From Hsuehochloa calcarea (lineage: Eukaryota > Streptophyta > Magnoliopsida > Poales > Poaceae), in the NCBI GenBank assembly GCA_036346395.1, contig CM070613.1, positions 20,640,818-20,704,817 of the forward strand: 64,000 nucleotides of DNA, in the 5' to 3' direction. Positions 11,131 through 22,725 of the stretch are shown here, one piece after another. The translations under genes and the position numbers were made by a program. How positions within the stretch are numbered: position 1 is the first letter of the stretch; the number at the start of each line of letters is the position of its first letter. Below the pieces are notes generated by a model that saw only the letters and a list, made by a program, of their open reading frames with translations, did not search any database and was not told the origin of the DNA.

Positions 11131-11431
11131 TGGCGTAGGTTGAAAAATGATAGGAAAAATTTTGATAGAATTTCATTCATGCAACCTAGAGCTTCTATGA
11201 GACATGGTAACACTGAAAAGAATAAACCTGGATTAGGATTTTTATCTCATGCAAATCATTATGTTTCTAGACATCCTAATTCTAATGTGTATCGATCAAG
11301 GTCGATCACTGGTGGTCACCGGTCTGACCGGTTTGGTCACCGGTCTGACCGCCAGCACAAAGCCGGTCAGACCGCCCATAGACAGTTCAAGTCTCATTTT
11401 AATTTAAACATTGCTCATAACCGAATGTTAA

Positions 11432-11719
11432 ATGAAATCAAGGGTAGTACGTCTGGTTTGTATACTCCTTGCAGACGTGTGTCTCAGTACTGGATTCCTA
11501 AATCTTGTCTATCTAATCCCAGTATTGAGACACATCGTTCTTTTGCTCCTTGATTTTCAGGATTACCGCGGAAAGGGGAAGAACACGTGGTTTGTTGACT
11601 CCGGATGTTCACGCCACATGACCGGGAACTCAAAATGGTTCACCTCTTTCACGCGAGCAACAGGTGATGATTTCATCACTTTTGGAGATGATACACAAGG
11701 GCGAATTGAAGGAACATGA
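11432..11719 (+). pseudogene. M aspartic protease domain
   Basis: The frame contains TWFVDSGCSRHMTGNSKWF. The catalytic D-S-G triad lies at 11597-11605, followed by the conserved C-S-R-H-M-T-G of copia proteases. The enzyme cleaves the Gag-Pol polyprotein inside the particle. The frame stays open to 11719, where a stop (IEGT*) interrupts the polyprotein just before the integrase pre-domain. Confidence 0.85.
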
Positions 11720-11721
11720 TC

Positions 11722-12691
11722 AATTAGGGTAAACAACAAATTCATTCTAAAGGATGTCGCTCTTGTGGACAAGCTTAGGTATAATCTCCTTTCTGTTTCT
11801 CAGCTTCTTGATGATGGCTATGAGACGGTTTTTAAGAAAAATGCTTGTCGTGTGCTTGATTCTACTGGTGATCTTGTGTTTGGAATCTCTAGAGTTGGTA
11901 GAATTTTTGGGTGATTTTTCGTAATCTCTTGTCGGATCTCCTAAATGTTTGCTTACATCGTCTTCTGATTTCTGGCTTTGGCATCGACGTTTGGGGCACA
12001 TTGGTTTTGATCATCTGACACGAGTTAGCAACCTTGATCTCATGAGAGGTTTGCCTAAGCTCAAAGTCATCAAAGATGTCAGATGTGCGCCTTGTAGGCA
12101 TGGCAAACAAGTTGCCGCCTCACACCCTTCTCGTGACTATGGTTATGAGTGACGGACCAGGACAGTTGCTTCATATGGATACTGTTGGTCCTGCTAGAGT
12201 CCGGTTAGTCGGTGGAAAATGGTATATTCTTGTTATAGTTGATGATCTTTCTAGATATACTTGGGTGTTCTTTCTTACTTCAAAATATGAAGCTTTTGGT
12301 TATTTTCATGACCTTATTCTTCGTTTGGCTTCGAGCTTCTCGGTGCTTTGAGAGCGATTCGCAGTGATAATGGCACGGAGTTCAAAAATGCTTCTTTTGC
12401 TTCTTTTGTGCTGAGCGTGGTATTGAGCATCAGTTCTCTTCTCCACACGTCCCTCAACAAAATGGCGTGGTGGAAAGGAAGAATAGAACCTTGGTCGAAA
12501 TGGCTAGGACGATGCTAGATGAGTATAGCACACCGAAGAGATTTTGGGCCGAAGCTATTGCTACTGCTTGCCATATTGCAAATCGTGTCTTCTTGAGACC
12601 TTCTTTAGGCAAGACTCCTTATGAGCTTCGTTTTGGTAGAAAACCCTCTGTTTCGCATTTTGAGTTTTGGATCAAAATGTTTTATCCTTAA
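11722..12691 (+). pseudogene. M integrase (GAG-pre zinc domain and DDE core)
   Basis: The domains read in three frames. The pre-integrase segment is VDKLRYNLLSVSQLLDDGYE (near 11764). The HHCC zinc domain is LWHRRLGHIGFDHL...CAPCRHGKQ (about 11974-12113). The core is HMDTVGPA with the first Asp codon at 12178, GKWYILVIVDDLSRYTWVFF, then SDNGTEF with the second Asp at 12366, and GVVERKNRTL with the Glu at 12473. The spacing from second Asp to Glu is 35 residues, as in D,D-35-E integrases. All catalytic residues are present as codons, but frame shifts near 12340-12410 and a terminal stop break the chain. Confidence 0.88.
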
Positions 12692-14610
12692 GACAGCAAC
12701 TTAGATAAATTTGAATCAAGAACTTTTGATGGGGTATTTCGGGTTATCCTGCTCATTCGAGGGTTTCGAGTTTTTAATATTGAGACTAACATTATTCAGA
12801 GACTTGTAATGTCACTTTTGATGAGACTAGCCACGAGCTAGATCAATTGCTACTGAGATGATTTACAGTGTGTGAGAGTATTTTTGTGGAGGAAGATGAG
12901 GACGGCTAATGTCATTCCCTCATCTGCGCTGCCGAGGTGCCCATATTGATACAAGAACTCGCTACGTCTACTTCACCTTGATTGAGGCTCTGTTGCATCA
13001 TCATCATCGTGATACATGAGGTCGAAGAAACGACATCTCACCCGGCGCCCACCGCGATTCAGAGACAAAGATCCTCCGAATGGATAATAGGTAATCTACA
13101 TGAGCGAGTCACTCGCTCGGTATAATGATCCAAATCTCTACTCTCATTCGGCTTTTGTTGCTTCTTTTGAACCCCGCGATATATCACATGCTTTATCCGA
13201 TTCTATTTGGGTAAATGCCATGCATGAGGAGTTAGAGAATTTTGAAAGAAACAAAGTTTGGAACCTAGTAGAACCTCCTAGTGGTCATAATGTTATAGGA
13301 ACCCGTTGGGTGTTTAAGAATAAACAAGGTGAGGATGGTTACGTGGTTAGAAATAAGGCAGATTGGTAGCTCGTGGTTTGACCAAGTTGAGGGGTTAGAT
13401 TTTGATGAGACATTTGCTCTGTTGCTAGACTAGAAGCCATTCGCATTCTCGCTTGCATTTCTTTGCATCAAAAGGTTTTAAATTATATCGATGGATGTTA
13501 AAAGTGCCTTTTAAATGGTTTCATAGATGAGGAAGTGTATGTTAAGCAACCCCTGGTTTTGAGGATCCTAAATATCCAAATCGTGTTTTCAAGCTATCTA
13601 AAGCATTGTATGGTCTTAAACAAGCCCCTAGAGCACAGTATGATAGACTTAAGACCTTCTTGCTTAAAAATAATTTTGAGATGGGTAAAGTGGATAAAAC
13701 TCTATTTATTCTTAGGCGTGACAATGACTTCTGCTTGCTCAAATTTATGTGGATGATATTATCTTTGGTGGTTCCTCTAATGCTCTTGTTTCCGACTTTT
13801 CCGACACTATGTCCAGGAATTTGAGATGAGTATGATGGGAGAGCTTAATTACTTTTGGGACTTCAAATCAAGCAATGCAAGGAAGGAACTTTCATCCATC
13901 GACGAAGTACACTAAAGATCTACTCAAACGCTTCAACATGGGTATTGCAAGCCAATTTCCACTCCCATGGCAACTTCATTTTGGATCGGATGAGGAAGGA
14001 GAAGTCGTGGATCAACGCGAGTACCGCATGACATGATCGGCTCCTTCGATTTGACGGCCTCGAGACCGGACATTCACTTCACGGTATGCCTTTGTGCAAG
14101 ATTTCAGCGTCTCGAGAACTTCCCATCGCCAAGCCGTTAAGCGCATATTCGGTATTTACACTCTACCCTCTTATATGGCATTTGGTATTCTGCTCTTGAC
14201 TTTGTCCATTAGAGGTTTTTGATTCGATTTTGCGGGTGTCGGTTAGATAGGAAGAGTACCTCGTGCACTGTCACTTCCTTGGCACTTCTCTTGTATCTTG
14301 GTCTTCTAGGAAGCGGTCTTACATTGCACAATCCATTGAGCGGAGTATGTAGTGCCGCTAGTTGTCAGAGTCGATTTTATGGATGACGCCCACTTTAAAA
14401 GATTATGGGTTAAACTTTGCTAGTGTTCCTCTTTTCGTGATAACATACGCTATTAATATTGCTAAAACCCGATTGCAACATTCTAGGACTAAGCACATAG
14501 ACATTCGCTTTCACTTCCTTAAAGATCATGTTGAAAAAGGTGATATTGTGATGCACTTTGTAGAGTCCAAGCTCAATTGGCGGATATTCTTACCAAACCT
14601 TTAGATCAAA
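12692..14610 (+). pseudogene. M reverse transcriptase and RNase H
   Basis: RT starts near 13160 (PRDISHALSDSIWVNAMHEEL) and runs through NVIGTRWVFKNKQGEDGYV, VFKLSKALYGLKQAPRAQYD and the catalytic YVDD at 13746-13757. RNase H remnants follow: SRKRSYIAQSIEREYV-like sequence near 14300, SESILWMTPTLKDYGLNF (14362) and HSRTKHIDIRFHFLKDHVEKGDIV (about 14480-14550). These copy the element RNA into DNA and remove the template. The 12700-13100 linker is poorly conserved. At least six frame changes occur; many sit at places where CAG or CTG is expected in the family, so some may be sequencing errors. Confidence 0.85.
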
Positions 14611-16536
14611 CCGATTTTCCTCCTTAAGAAGCGAGTTAGGGTAATTTATCCTTATGGGTTGGTTTGAGGGGAGTTTGATCTTTTCTTATCTTTCCTTGTT
14701 CTTTTGATCTTTTATTGTTCTTTTCCGAACTTAGTGATCTTTTCGAACTTTTTAGGTTTTTAAGTTTTTTAATTGCATTTCATTGTGTCATATTGCATTC
14801 ATATGGAAACTCCATCAAGTGGTTACAACAAATAGTATGAAAAATCCAAAAAGATGCATTGTAATATAAGGTTTTCTGCTTAGTTTTTTTTTAAAAAAAA
14901 ATAATGAAGCTTTGCCTATTACCCTTTAGAGCTTTTGTATTTCAATTCTTGCTCAATGTCATGTCTAGTTCTTTGACTTGCTAGAATTATCATGCTTTTA
15001 CATGTGTAGCTAAGTCTTTGCTATATGAGCTAGAACCTTTTAAACAACTCAAACTAAGAAATTGCAATTTGTGGATGTTTTAGCGAGTTGCGCAATTAGT
15101 GCTCCTCTTGTGACATTGGCCCTGTCAGAATTGCTCTGTTAGCTCTTTGATCTAAAATTGACCATTACTTGAGCTTTTGTGTTCTTGAGATTCTAAAACT
15201 GCTCATGTGAAAAATGAAAATTAAGATTGTCTTATGCTTAAACTGTGCCAAACTATTCTTACGAGACTGCTTGTCAAATGACATGAACTTGGAGATAGTT
15301 TGATGAACCAGACGATCTCATGGGGACTGCTTGTCAGAAATGACATGAACCTCAAGATTTGTCGCCCCGGTAGAAGCTTAGAAAGAGTTTGTGGATGGCT
15401 CCTAGTCCAGGATCTTCTTTACTAAGATATACCTTTAATCAACTTTTGGTCGAAGCTTAGGATGAGTTTGTGGATGGCTCCTAGTCCAGGATCTTGTCAC
15501 TAAGTTAGATCATTAGTCAACTTCAATATTCAATGCAAATGAGAAAAATGTTGACAAATGGGCGTTTACAAAATATTGAGCAAAATGATTCAATACGGGA
15601 CTTGATTGACTCTTACTGTGGTCTTTGTTAGATTTTTGATCTCACTTTGACAGTTTGACATGGCCAATTTCACTTTAGGATCCCTGTTGATGAACTTGTT
15701 GAATTTGAGCGTTGCTTAAATTGATCAAATCTACTGCTTTACTTTTGAGCCTTTGTGCTTAGCTTTGATATATATGTCTTACCATGATCTTGCTAGCGCT
15801 GTCAGGCTTGATATGCTGTTTGTGCATTATTCGAGATACTAGCTTGTTCTTTTGGGTAATCTCCAAAGCTTCTTGTAATCAAAAATTGAAAAATACAAAA
15901 ATTGAAGCCACTCCATTGCACTTCATGCATATTCCTCTTTATGCTTCTTTTGTTTCTGCTTCTTTCTTTATTCTCTATTTGTTATCCCTGGATGAGAGGA
16001 AGGCGTGATTCCTTGATGAATCCATTGTCAAAGGGGGAGAAGATGTGTTAAATGAAAAGATATGTTAAATGAAAAGATATTTCTTTGGGAGATGATGTGT
16101 AATATTTCTTTGCTACTCTTATTTGGAGAAGATGTGTTAATGTGAAGATTGGGGGAGAAGTTTATACAAAGGAGGCGAAAATTTGAAATTTGATGATCAT
16201 AGTGAGGGGGAGTTCTTGAGTTGCATTCTTATTGTCTTATTGAATATTCTGAACTTGAATTGCATTCTTTTATACTCACAATGAACATAGGTCAATTGAA
16301 CAATTGTTTATTCATATGGACCTCATGTGAGAATTTTGACCTTTTTCTGGAAATCAAAGTTTTTATGCTTACTTTTGACTTGTCTCACATGCCTATACTA
16401 TTCTGATGCCAGCTTGGTCATTTACATTGCTTTTTCTTGCTTATGGACCAAGTTGTGCCTTTGTGCGAAAAGCATGAGTAAACTCGTTTTCAAACCTCTT
16501 ACTTACATTTTCTGGATAATTGCCAATGTGTTCATC
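14611..16536 (+). other. post-pol region of M, with direct repeats and PPT-like tracts
   Basis: About 1.9 kb between the end of RNase H and the PPT. No convincing gene is visible; the open frames here are short and AT-rich. A segment of about 52 bp is duplicated: 15373-15427 and 15452-15505 share GAAGCTTAG, then GAGTTTGTGGATGGCTCC and TAGTCCAGGATCTT. A GGACTGCTTGTCA segment occurs near 15267 and 15328. From 16030 on, AAGGGGGAGAAG (about 16031), TTGGGGGAGAAG (about 16149) and GAGGGGGAGTTC (about 16204) mimic the true PPT. Repeated PPTs upstream of the 3' LTR are a described Sirevirus trait. Confidence 0.7.
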
Positions 16537-16547
16537 AAGGGGGAGAT
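16537..16547 (+). other. polypurine tract of M
   Basis: AAGGGGGAGAT directly precedes the 3' LTR start (TGTGG at 16548). It primes plus-strand DNA synthesis. Confidence 0.85.
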
Positions 16548-18341
16548 TGTGGATTTCATGGGGATATGCTCCAGATCTTAGGATGATGTGACAATTAGCA
16601 ATGGCGTTTACGGTTTGTCATTTCACGCGTTTTCGACAAAGTTCTGAGCTTATTGCTCGGGCGGTCCGACCGGTCCTTGCGGCGGTCCGACCGGTCCCAT
16701 ATCGGTCGGACCGCCATCTGGGCGGATCGGACGGCGATGACCAAAAGTGTTCAAATCGAGTGGGCCAAAAATAGGTGTTGTAGACAAGTAAGGGGATCCC
16801 AATGCACTTGGTCTCATGATTTTGGAGTCTCCGGTGAAAAGTTCTATTGGTTTAAAGTTTCCGAAGGTTTGGATTTTGGGAGCTTGAATTTCGCTAAGTC
16901 TAAGGCGGTCCGACCGCTCACGAGGAGCGGTCCGACCGCCATGGAGCGGTCCGACCGCTCACTGGAGCGGTCGGACCGTAACTACTTAAACGCCGCCAAC
17001 CGTGGCGATGTTGTTTTGTTAGGTCAAAGTCATTGGTTTCATGGCATATGATTTGCATGATGCATGTTTTGACTAACATGGGTCAAGTTGTGAAGAACTT
17101 GTTCCCGAATACGTGTTTTCTTGTCTGTGGTTGTGCAGGTAGCTTGATGGTCAACGACGGTCAACGGCGAGGAGAATCGGGACTAGACTTGAAGAGTTGA
17201 GGTCCAGAACGATCGACGATGCCAGGTGAGGTCAACGACTTAAGCGTGACACAAGATGGACAAGGGTGACCTATTGGCGAATCCATGACGCATGGTGAAG
17301 CGGTTTAGGTCAAAGGTTAAAGACGGCGCTTTGCGAAGCGTGCGTGTGTGACCCGTTTGTTAGTGGGCCTTAACGGGAGCCCAATTAAGTCAAACCCTAA
17401 GAGTTTTAGGCCTCCACTATAAATAGGAGGAGATGGTGGCTGCACCTCTCTCTCTCTCTCGCCTTTTTATGTTTCAAAACCCTAATTGTCTTTAGGGGAG
17501 TTGAGGTGGAGGCTAGGGCTCTTGATGGTTTGTGGTGAATTTCGTGATTCTTGATTGTCTACTGATCCATGATGGTGTGGATGTAATCCAGCTTCAATCA
17601 CGAAATCAATCTATGCAAGGTTTGCTTGAGATAAGTCTCTTTTCGTTCTTGCTTTCAATTTGGTGATTTTAGAGCTTTCCTTGATCCGCGAGTTTGTGAT
17701 TGATTCTTTCACGTGAATTAGCTTGCTGTGATATGTGTGAATCTATCTAGCATCATCTTGATCATCAATCTCTCACGAACAAGCTTTAGGATCAAGTTTT
17801 CGTTCTTGCCCGGTTTTATACCTTCTGTTAATCAATTGGCAATTGCTCAAGATCATTCCAAGAATTATCATAATATTCAATTGGAATAGGTCCTCAATAG
17901 CATATAGAAGGTGTGTGCAAAGTTTCATAAAGATTAGAGTTGAGAATCAAAAGTTTCACCTAATTGCAAGTTCGTCATCGGTGATTTTATTGCTGAGATC
18001 GGTTACGAGTCGGCCGGTCGATCGCGTCATCACCGGTCAGACCGATTTTGGAGCGGTCCGACCGCCAGCACAACGCTGGTCAGACCGCCCGGCAATCGGT
18101 CCGACCGGTTGAGTACAACGGTCAGACCGCCCGTGCTGTGAGTCTTGGTAATCTTAGTTGATTTTGTTTTATTGCTTAGGGGTATAATTGGATTCAATAC
18201 TAGTCTTCCGCTGTACTGGTATATTGATCTTCATAGCTTTCTAATAGCTACTGGAGTGAAATTGTATTGAGTTCATAATTTGTGAAAAAGTGAGCGTGCT
18301 CCTATTCACCCCCCCCCTCTAGTCGCCTTTGCGGTCCAACA
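16548..18341 (+). repeat. 3' LTR of copia element M
   Basis: Direct repeat of 7318-9123 with the same termini. Differences from the 5' LTR are mostly small indels within the GGTC-rich clusters and at CAG/CTG. The C tract near the end (18309-18317) is longer than in the 5' copy. TATA box at 17417-17426. Confidence 0.93.
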
Positions 18342-20283
18342 CAATGAATGACATAACTAAATATTATTAATGGAGTCTGAAGTAAGATGAAATATGTGAA
18401 TAGTACAGGTCTACTCCCTCCCCAAGATAGCCATCATCACCGATTACGTAAATTAAACAACAAAGCAAGAATGAGCCATAGACTCAGCAAGTACAGTAAA
18501 CACTTGATCATACAAAATTATGAACAAGTCAACCATAATACAAATTATGAACTTATCTCTAAAAACTTATGTGTATGAATGGATGCATTGAAAGGAATGG
18601 ACTGCAAACATGCTCATACCGGTATAGCGAGTGACACACCCGTCGGTGTTCACCTAAGCCCGTACTTAACAAAGTCCGGAAACCCAATTACCGTATGAAG
18701 AACATTTCATACTGGTGTCCAAAATTGCCCACATTTGAATGGTGGGTCATACGTGCGCATACTGGAGTTGATGGGTCTTTACAAATCCACTCCCGTGGAT
18801 GAAATATGAACAACTCGTGAATGGAATGAAATATATGCAATGAATGTCACCACTTTCTTCCACATGGATTACCAATTAAGAACCTAAATATATAACATGA
18901 AATATGAACATGGACAACAAGATTAACAGTACATCAATAATCATTCAACAGAAATCCATATATAAATACATTGCACTTGCCTTCCGCGATGTGACGTGCT
19001 AGGAGGCAACGAAGGTGCTCCTACACTCGCCGTCTCGCCGCCTACACAATTATGTACTCGAAATAAGAACAACATGATACCGGACAAAACTACCGGTGAT
19101 TTACAATAACTCCCTGACTATCCAATACAACGAATAGACCCAAAACTGAAATCAGACAAATCTTCCACTTGAACCGACTCTGGACAGCGGCATGGAAAAA
19201 TTCATATCTATTGATCTGGGACTCAGAACGAGATGAGTCTAGTGCCCAACGAAACTTAACGAGCAAACCTACAAAATTCTAATTGACAAGATTTCCTAAT
19301 TCTGCAAAAATAATTTACTAAACAGAAGGTGAAAGTGCCTAATAGAAATATGTCCAGATGAACAGAACAGCAGCGAATAACATAACATAACTTCTAATCT
19401 ATAAATCCTATTAGAGTGTTCTTTATTAATATGGAAAGATGATAAAATTATCTACAGAAATTGTTTTGGGTGACAATTCTGAATCTGATCCTAACCAAAT
19501 CATATTTAATTAAACAACTTTACTGATAATTCTCGTTAGGTTTCTCATGACAGCAGGAAAGAATCTATCGTAACTTTTGAATTGTAGATCGGAATCTGGT
19601 GATCTTGGCGGCTATGGAAAGCTAAGAACCGTGACTACAAATCTCTAGAAGACGAAAATCACCAGTTCCTCCTCTAACCAACCGAAAACATCCGCACAAC
19701 CTACTAGACAGAACAGATCTAATACTGATAGATTTCGATCCAGTCAATTTTAATCGAATTTACATCTACCAATTTGACACCAAGAACGATGATTGTTAAC
19801 CTTGATGATCCTAGAGAGGCGATGGACGAGCACTTGGTGAAGACGATCCCCCTTCTCCTCAACCTCTCCTTCCCTCCTTTGGCCGAAACATGTGTTGTCC
19901 TCCTCCTCCTTTCCTCGCGAAGGCCGGCAGCGGGAGTGCAGCACCAAGGGTAGGGAGAAGCGGCACCAATGGTAGGGAGGGGCGGCACCAGGAGCAGCAG
20001 GGGAGGTGCCAAGGTACAAGGGAGGTGGCGGCTTGGGGGGAGAGGAGGCGGCTCAAGGGGGGGAAAGAGGTGGCCAGTTAGGGTTAAGGGGGAGTGGGGG
20101 CGCATGGGCTTGGGCCTTGTGCGCCTCCCCCCTTCTTGGCCCACACATGGCCGGCCAATAGGCTGGCCTAGCCCGGGCCGGAGGTCCGGGGTCCAAAATC
20201 CTCTCAAACAACTTGAATTTTTCAGCTAAAACTTTCTCCCGACTAAAAGACTCTCAAATCGAATTTTGAGGTATTACACATAT

Positions 20284-20540
20284 ATCACTCTAATATTGCT
20301 TGAAACTCATGTCTCATGTTATTTGCACTCATTTGGAGTTCTTGAAGTTCTTTGTGAAAAGTATTTAAAAATCTTTCTCAAAACAGTAATACCGCGGTCA
20401 ACATGTATAATGATCTTGAAAAGTATTTATTTGAGTGTTATATCAAGGATCATTTGCACTCTTGTTCAGCCCCTGATTTTTTTAGGAAAAATGATAATAC
20501 CGCGGTCAACCGCCGGTACTGTCACCATCCGGCACTACCG
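20284..20540 (+). other. Sirevirus H post-pol spacer (part 1)
   Basis: Continuation of H beyond the CATAT insertion site. No gene is seen. It carries two AATACCGCGGTCAAC motifs (near 20389 and 20502), built from the same ACCG/CGGT half-sites as the LTR palindromes but back to back. Confidence 0.6.
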
Positions 20541-22316
20541 TTCATGGGGATATGTTCCAGATCTTAGGATGATGTGACAATTGGCAATGGTGTTTACGGT
20601 TTATCGTTTCACGTGTTTTCGACAAAGCTACAGGTTTTCGTCAGGCGGTCCGACCGGTCCCTGCACCAATGGTCCGCCGGTCCCAAATCGGTCGGACCGG
20701 CCATGTGGGCGGTCGGACGGTGATGACCAAAGTGGTCAAAATGAGTGAGCCAAAAATAGGTGTTGTAGGCAAGTGAGGATCCCAATGCACTTGGTCTCAT
20801 GATTTTTGGAGTCTCGAGAAAAGTTCTATTGGTTTAAAGTTTCCGAAGGTTTGAATTTCGAGGGTTGAAATTGGCTAAGTCTCAGGCGGTCCGACCGCTC
20901 ACGTGGAGCGGTCCGACCGCCAAGGGCGGTCCGACCGGCTCACCTGGAGCGGTCAGACCGGTAATAACTTGAACGTTGGCCAACTTCGTGGCGATGTTGA
21001 TTTGTTAGGTCAAAGTCATTGGTTTCATGGCATATGATTTGCATGATGCATGTTTTGACTAACATGGGTCAAGTTGTGAAGAACTTGTTGCGAATTCGTG
21101 TTTGCTTGTCTATGGTTGTGCAGGTAGCTTGGTGGTCAACGACGGTCAACGGCGAGGAGGATCGGGACTAGACTTGGAGAGTTGAGGTCCAGAACGATCG
21201 ACGATGCCGAGTGAGGTCAACGACTCAAGCGTGACACAAGATGGACAATGGTGACCTATTGGCAAATCCATGACGCATGGTGAAGCGGTTTAGGTCAAAG
21301 GTTAAAGACGGCGCTTTGCGGCGTGCGTGTGTGACCCGCTTGTTAGTGGGCCTTAACGGAGCCCAATTAAGTCAAACCCTAAGAGTTTTAGGCCTCCACT
21401 ATAAATAGGAGGAGATGGTGGCTGCACCTCTCTCTCTCGCCTTTTATGTTTCAAAACCCTAATTGTCTTTAGGGAGTTGAGGTGGAGGCTAGGGCTCTTG
21501 ATGGTTTGTGGTGAATTTCGTGATCTTTGATTGTCTCATTGATCCATGATGGTGTGGATGTAATCCAAAGATCAACCACGAAATCAATCTATGCAAGGTT
21601 TGCTTGAGATAAGTCTCTTTTCGTTCTTGCTTTCAATTTCGTGTTTTTAGGGCTTTCTTTGATCCGCGAGTTTGTGATTGATTCTTTCACGTGAATTAGC
21701 TTGCTGTGATATGTGTGAATCTATCTAGCATCATCTTGATCATCAATCTCTCACGAACAAGCTTTAGGATCAAGTTTTCGTTCTTGCCCGGTTTTAGACC
21801 TTCTGTTAATCAATTGACAATTGCTCAAGATCGTTCCAAGAATTATCATAATATTCGATTGGAATAGGTCCTCAATAGCATAGAGAAGGTGTGTGCAAAG
21901 TTTCGTGAAGTTTAGAGTTGAGAATCAAAAGTTAGACCTAATTGCAACTTCGTCATCGGGGTGATTTTATCGTTTGAGATCGGTTCAGATCGCCGGTCCG
22001 ATCATTGTCACCACCGGTCCGACCGATTCGGAGCGGTCCGACCGCCAAGATAATAACGTCCGTCCGACCGCCGCAATCGGTCCGACCGTTCACTCTGAGG
22101 TCGACCGCCGAGACTTGTGTTGCTTTGATTCTTGCTCGATTATTGTCGCATTGCTTAGGGTTTTATTGGATTCAATACTAGTCTTCCATCAGATCTTGGT
22201 ATATTGATCTTCATAGCTTTCTAATAGCTACTGGAGTGAAATTGTATTGAGTTCATAATTTGTGAAAAAGTGAGCGTGCTCCTATTCACCCCCTCTAGTC
22301 GCCTTTTCGGTCCAAC
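20541..22316 (+). mobile_element. solo Sirevirus-like copia LTR (M family), 5' end trimmed
   Basis: It aligns with the M LTRs from TTCATGGGGATATG to TTCGGTCCAACA. The first seven or so bases (TGTGGAT) are missing, and the five bases on each side do not match, so no target-site duplication can be seen. It retains all three CGGT-N3-ACCG clusters (about 20645-20720, 20885-20965, 22010-22090) and the TATA box at 21399-21408. No internal domain follows. It could be a solo LTR with an eroded edge or the product of recombination between two elements. Confidence 0.85.
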
Positions 22317-22725
22317 AGTTTTGAGATCCTTTCTCACCCACCCCTCTAGGTAAATGCTCTTGAAATCTTATTCTCTTTCATTTTTGGCATCTATCTCTAT
22401 TTCTAGGGTTTGAGCAAAATGTGCATGATTTAATCAACTTCTTTTGGGAAAAATAATGGGAACTAGTATTTGATGACATATTATGTCTATTTCATGACTT
22501 TGGTCATGCTAAATACATGCAAATTGCAAATTTGATCAAATACCCTAAGAATTTCCTGCAGGGCCAGGTACTACCGCCTGAGGCCATAGGTACTACTGCT
22601 AGCCAGTAATACCAGAATGCCAACTACGATACTACCGCTTTCGTAGAAAAATGTTGAACTATCATGCTCCTTTACTTAAGTCATATTCTACCTTGTCCTA
22701 ATAGTTGTTTCTTATCTTAGCAAAA
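22317..22725 (+). other. Sirevirus H post-pol spacer (part 2)
   Basis: No gene is recognised. TACTACCGC-like motifs occur at about 22569-22575 and 22630-22640, matching the palindrome family of the H LTR. It lies between the solo LTR and the extra ORF. Confidence 0.5.

Larger units (their letters stand above)
7318..18341 (+). mobile_element. complete Sirevirus-like Ty1/copia retrotransposon M (11.0 kb)
   Basis: Two LTRs (7318-9123, 1806 bp; 16548-18341, 1794 bp) flank a 7.4 kb internal region with PBS, gag, protease, integrase, RT, RNase H, a 1.9 kb post-pol region and PPT, in copia order (integrase before RT). Perfect CAATG duplications (7313-7317, 18342-18346) show a single insertion event. 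The long LTRs, the long post-pol spacer and repeated PPT-like tracts are Sirevirus traits. The LTRs are near-identical apart from changes concentrated at CAG/CTG and GGTC-rich sites, which argues for a young insertion. The coding region is broken by many small indels, some of which may be sequence errors. Confidence 0.95.
7111..20278 (-). mobile_element. gypsy solo LTR (minus), split by copia element M
   Basis: The two pieces are 7111-7317 (starting TGTAACACCCTGGC) and 18347-20278 (ending GAGGTATTACA). They flank the complete copia element M at 7318-18341. Perfect CATAT duplications lie at 7106-7110 and 20279-20283. Without M and its duplication the LTR is about 2.14 kb, like the solo LTRs at 25127-27321 and 46334-48419, of which this is a minus-strand relative. 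No internal domain is present, so it is a solo LTR left by LTR-LTR recombination. It carries the shared GTCGGTGTTCAC palindrome (near 18640) and a hairpin near 18690. The 19850-20180 part is GC-rich, with overlapping open frames that I do not regard as genes. Confidence 0.9.

Noticed and set aside
15784..16581. AT-rich ORFs with hydrophobic stretches in the M post-pol region as an envelope gene
   Set aside because: They are short (60-84 codons), in different frames, with no shared order of signal peptide, ectodomain and anchor; most likely non-coding spacer.
19719..20229. 162-codon minus-strand and 86-codon plus-strand ORFs
   Set aside because: GC-rich part of a solo LTR with frames open on both strands; same situation in the G LTRs (29105-29477, 36198-36695, 43278-43646).
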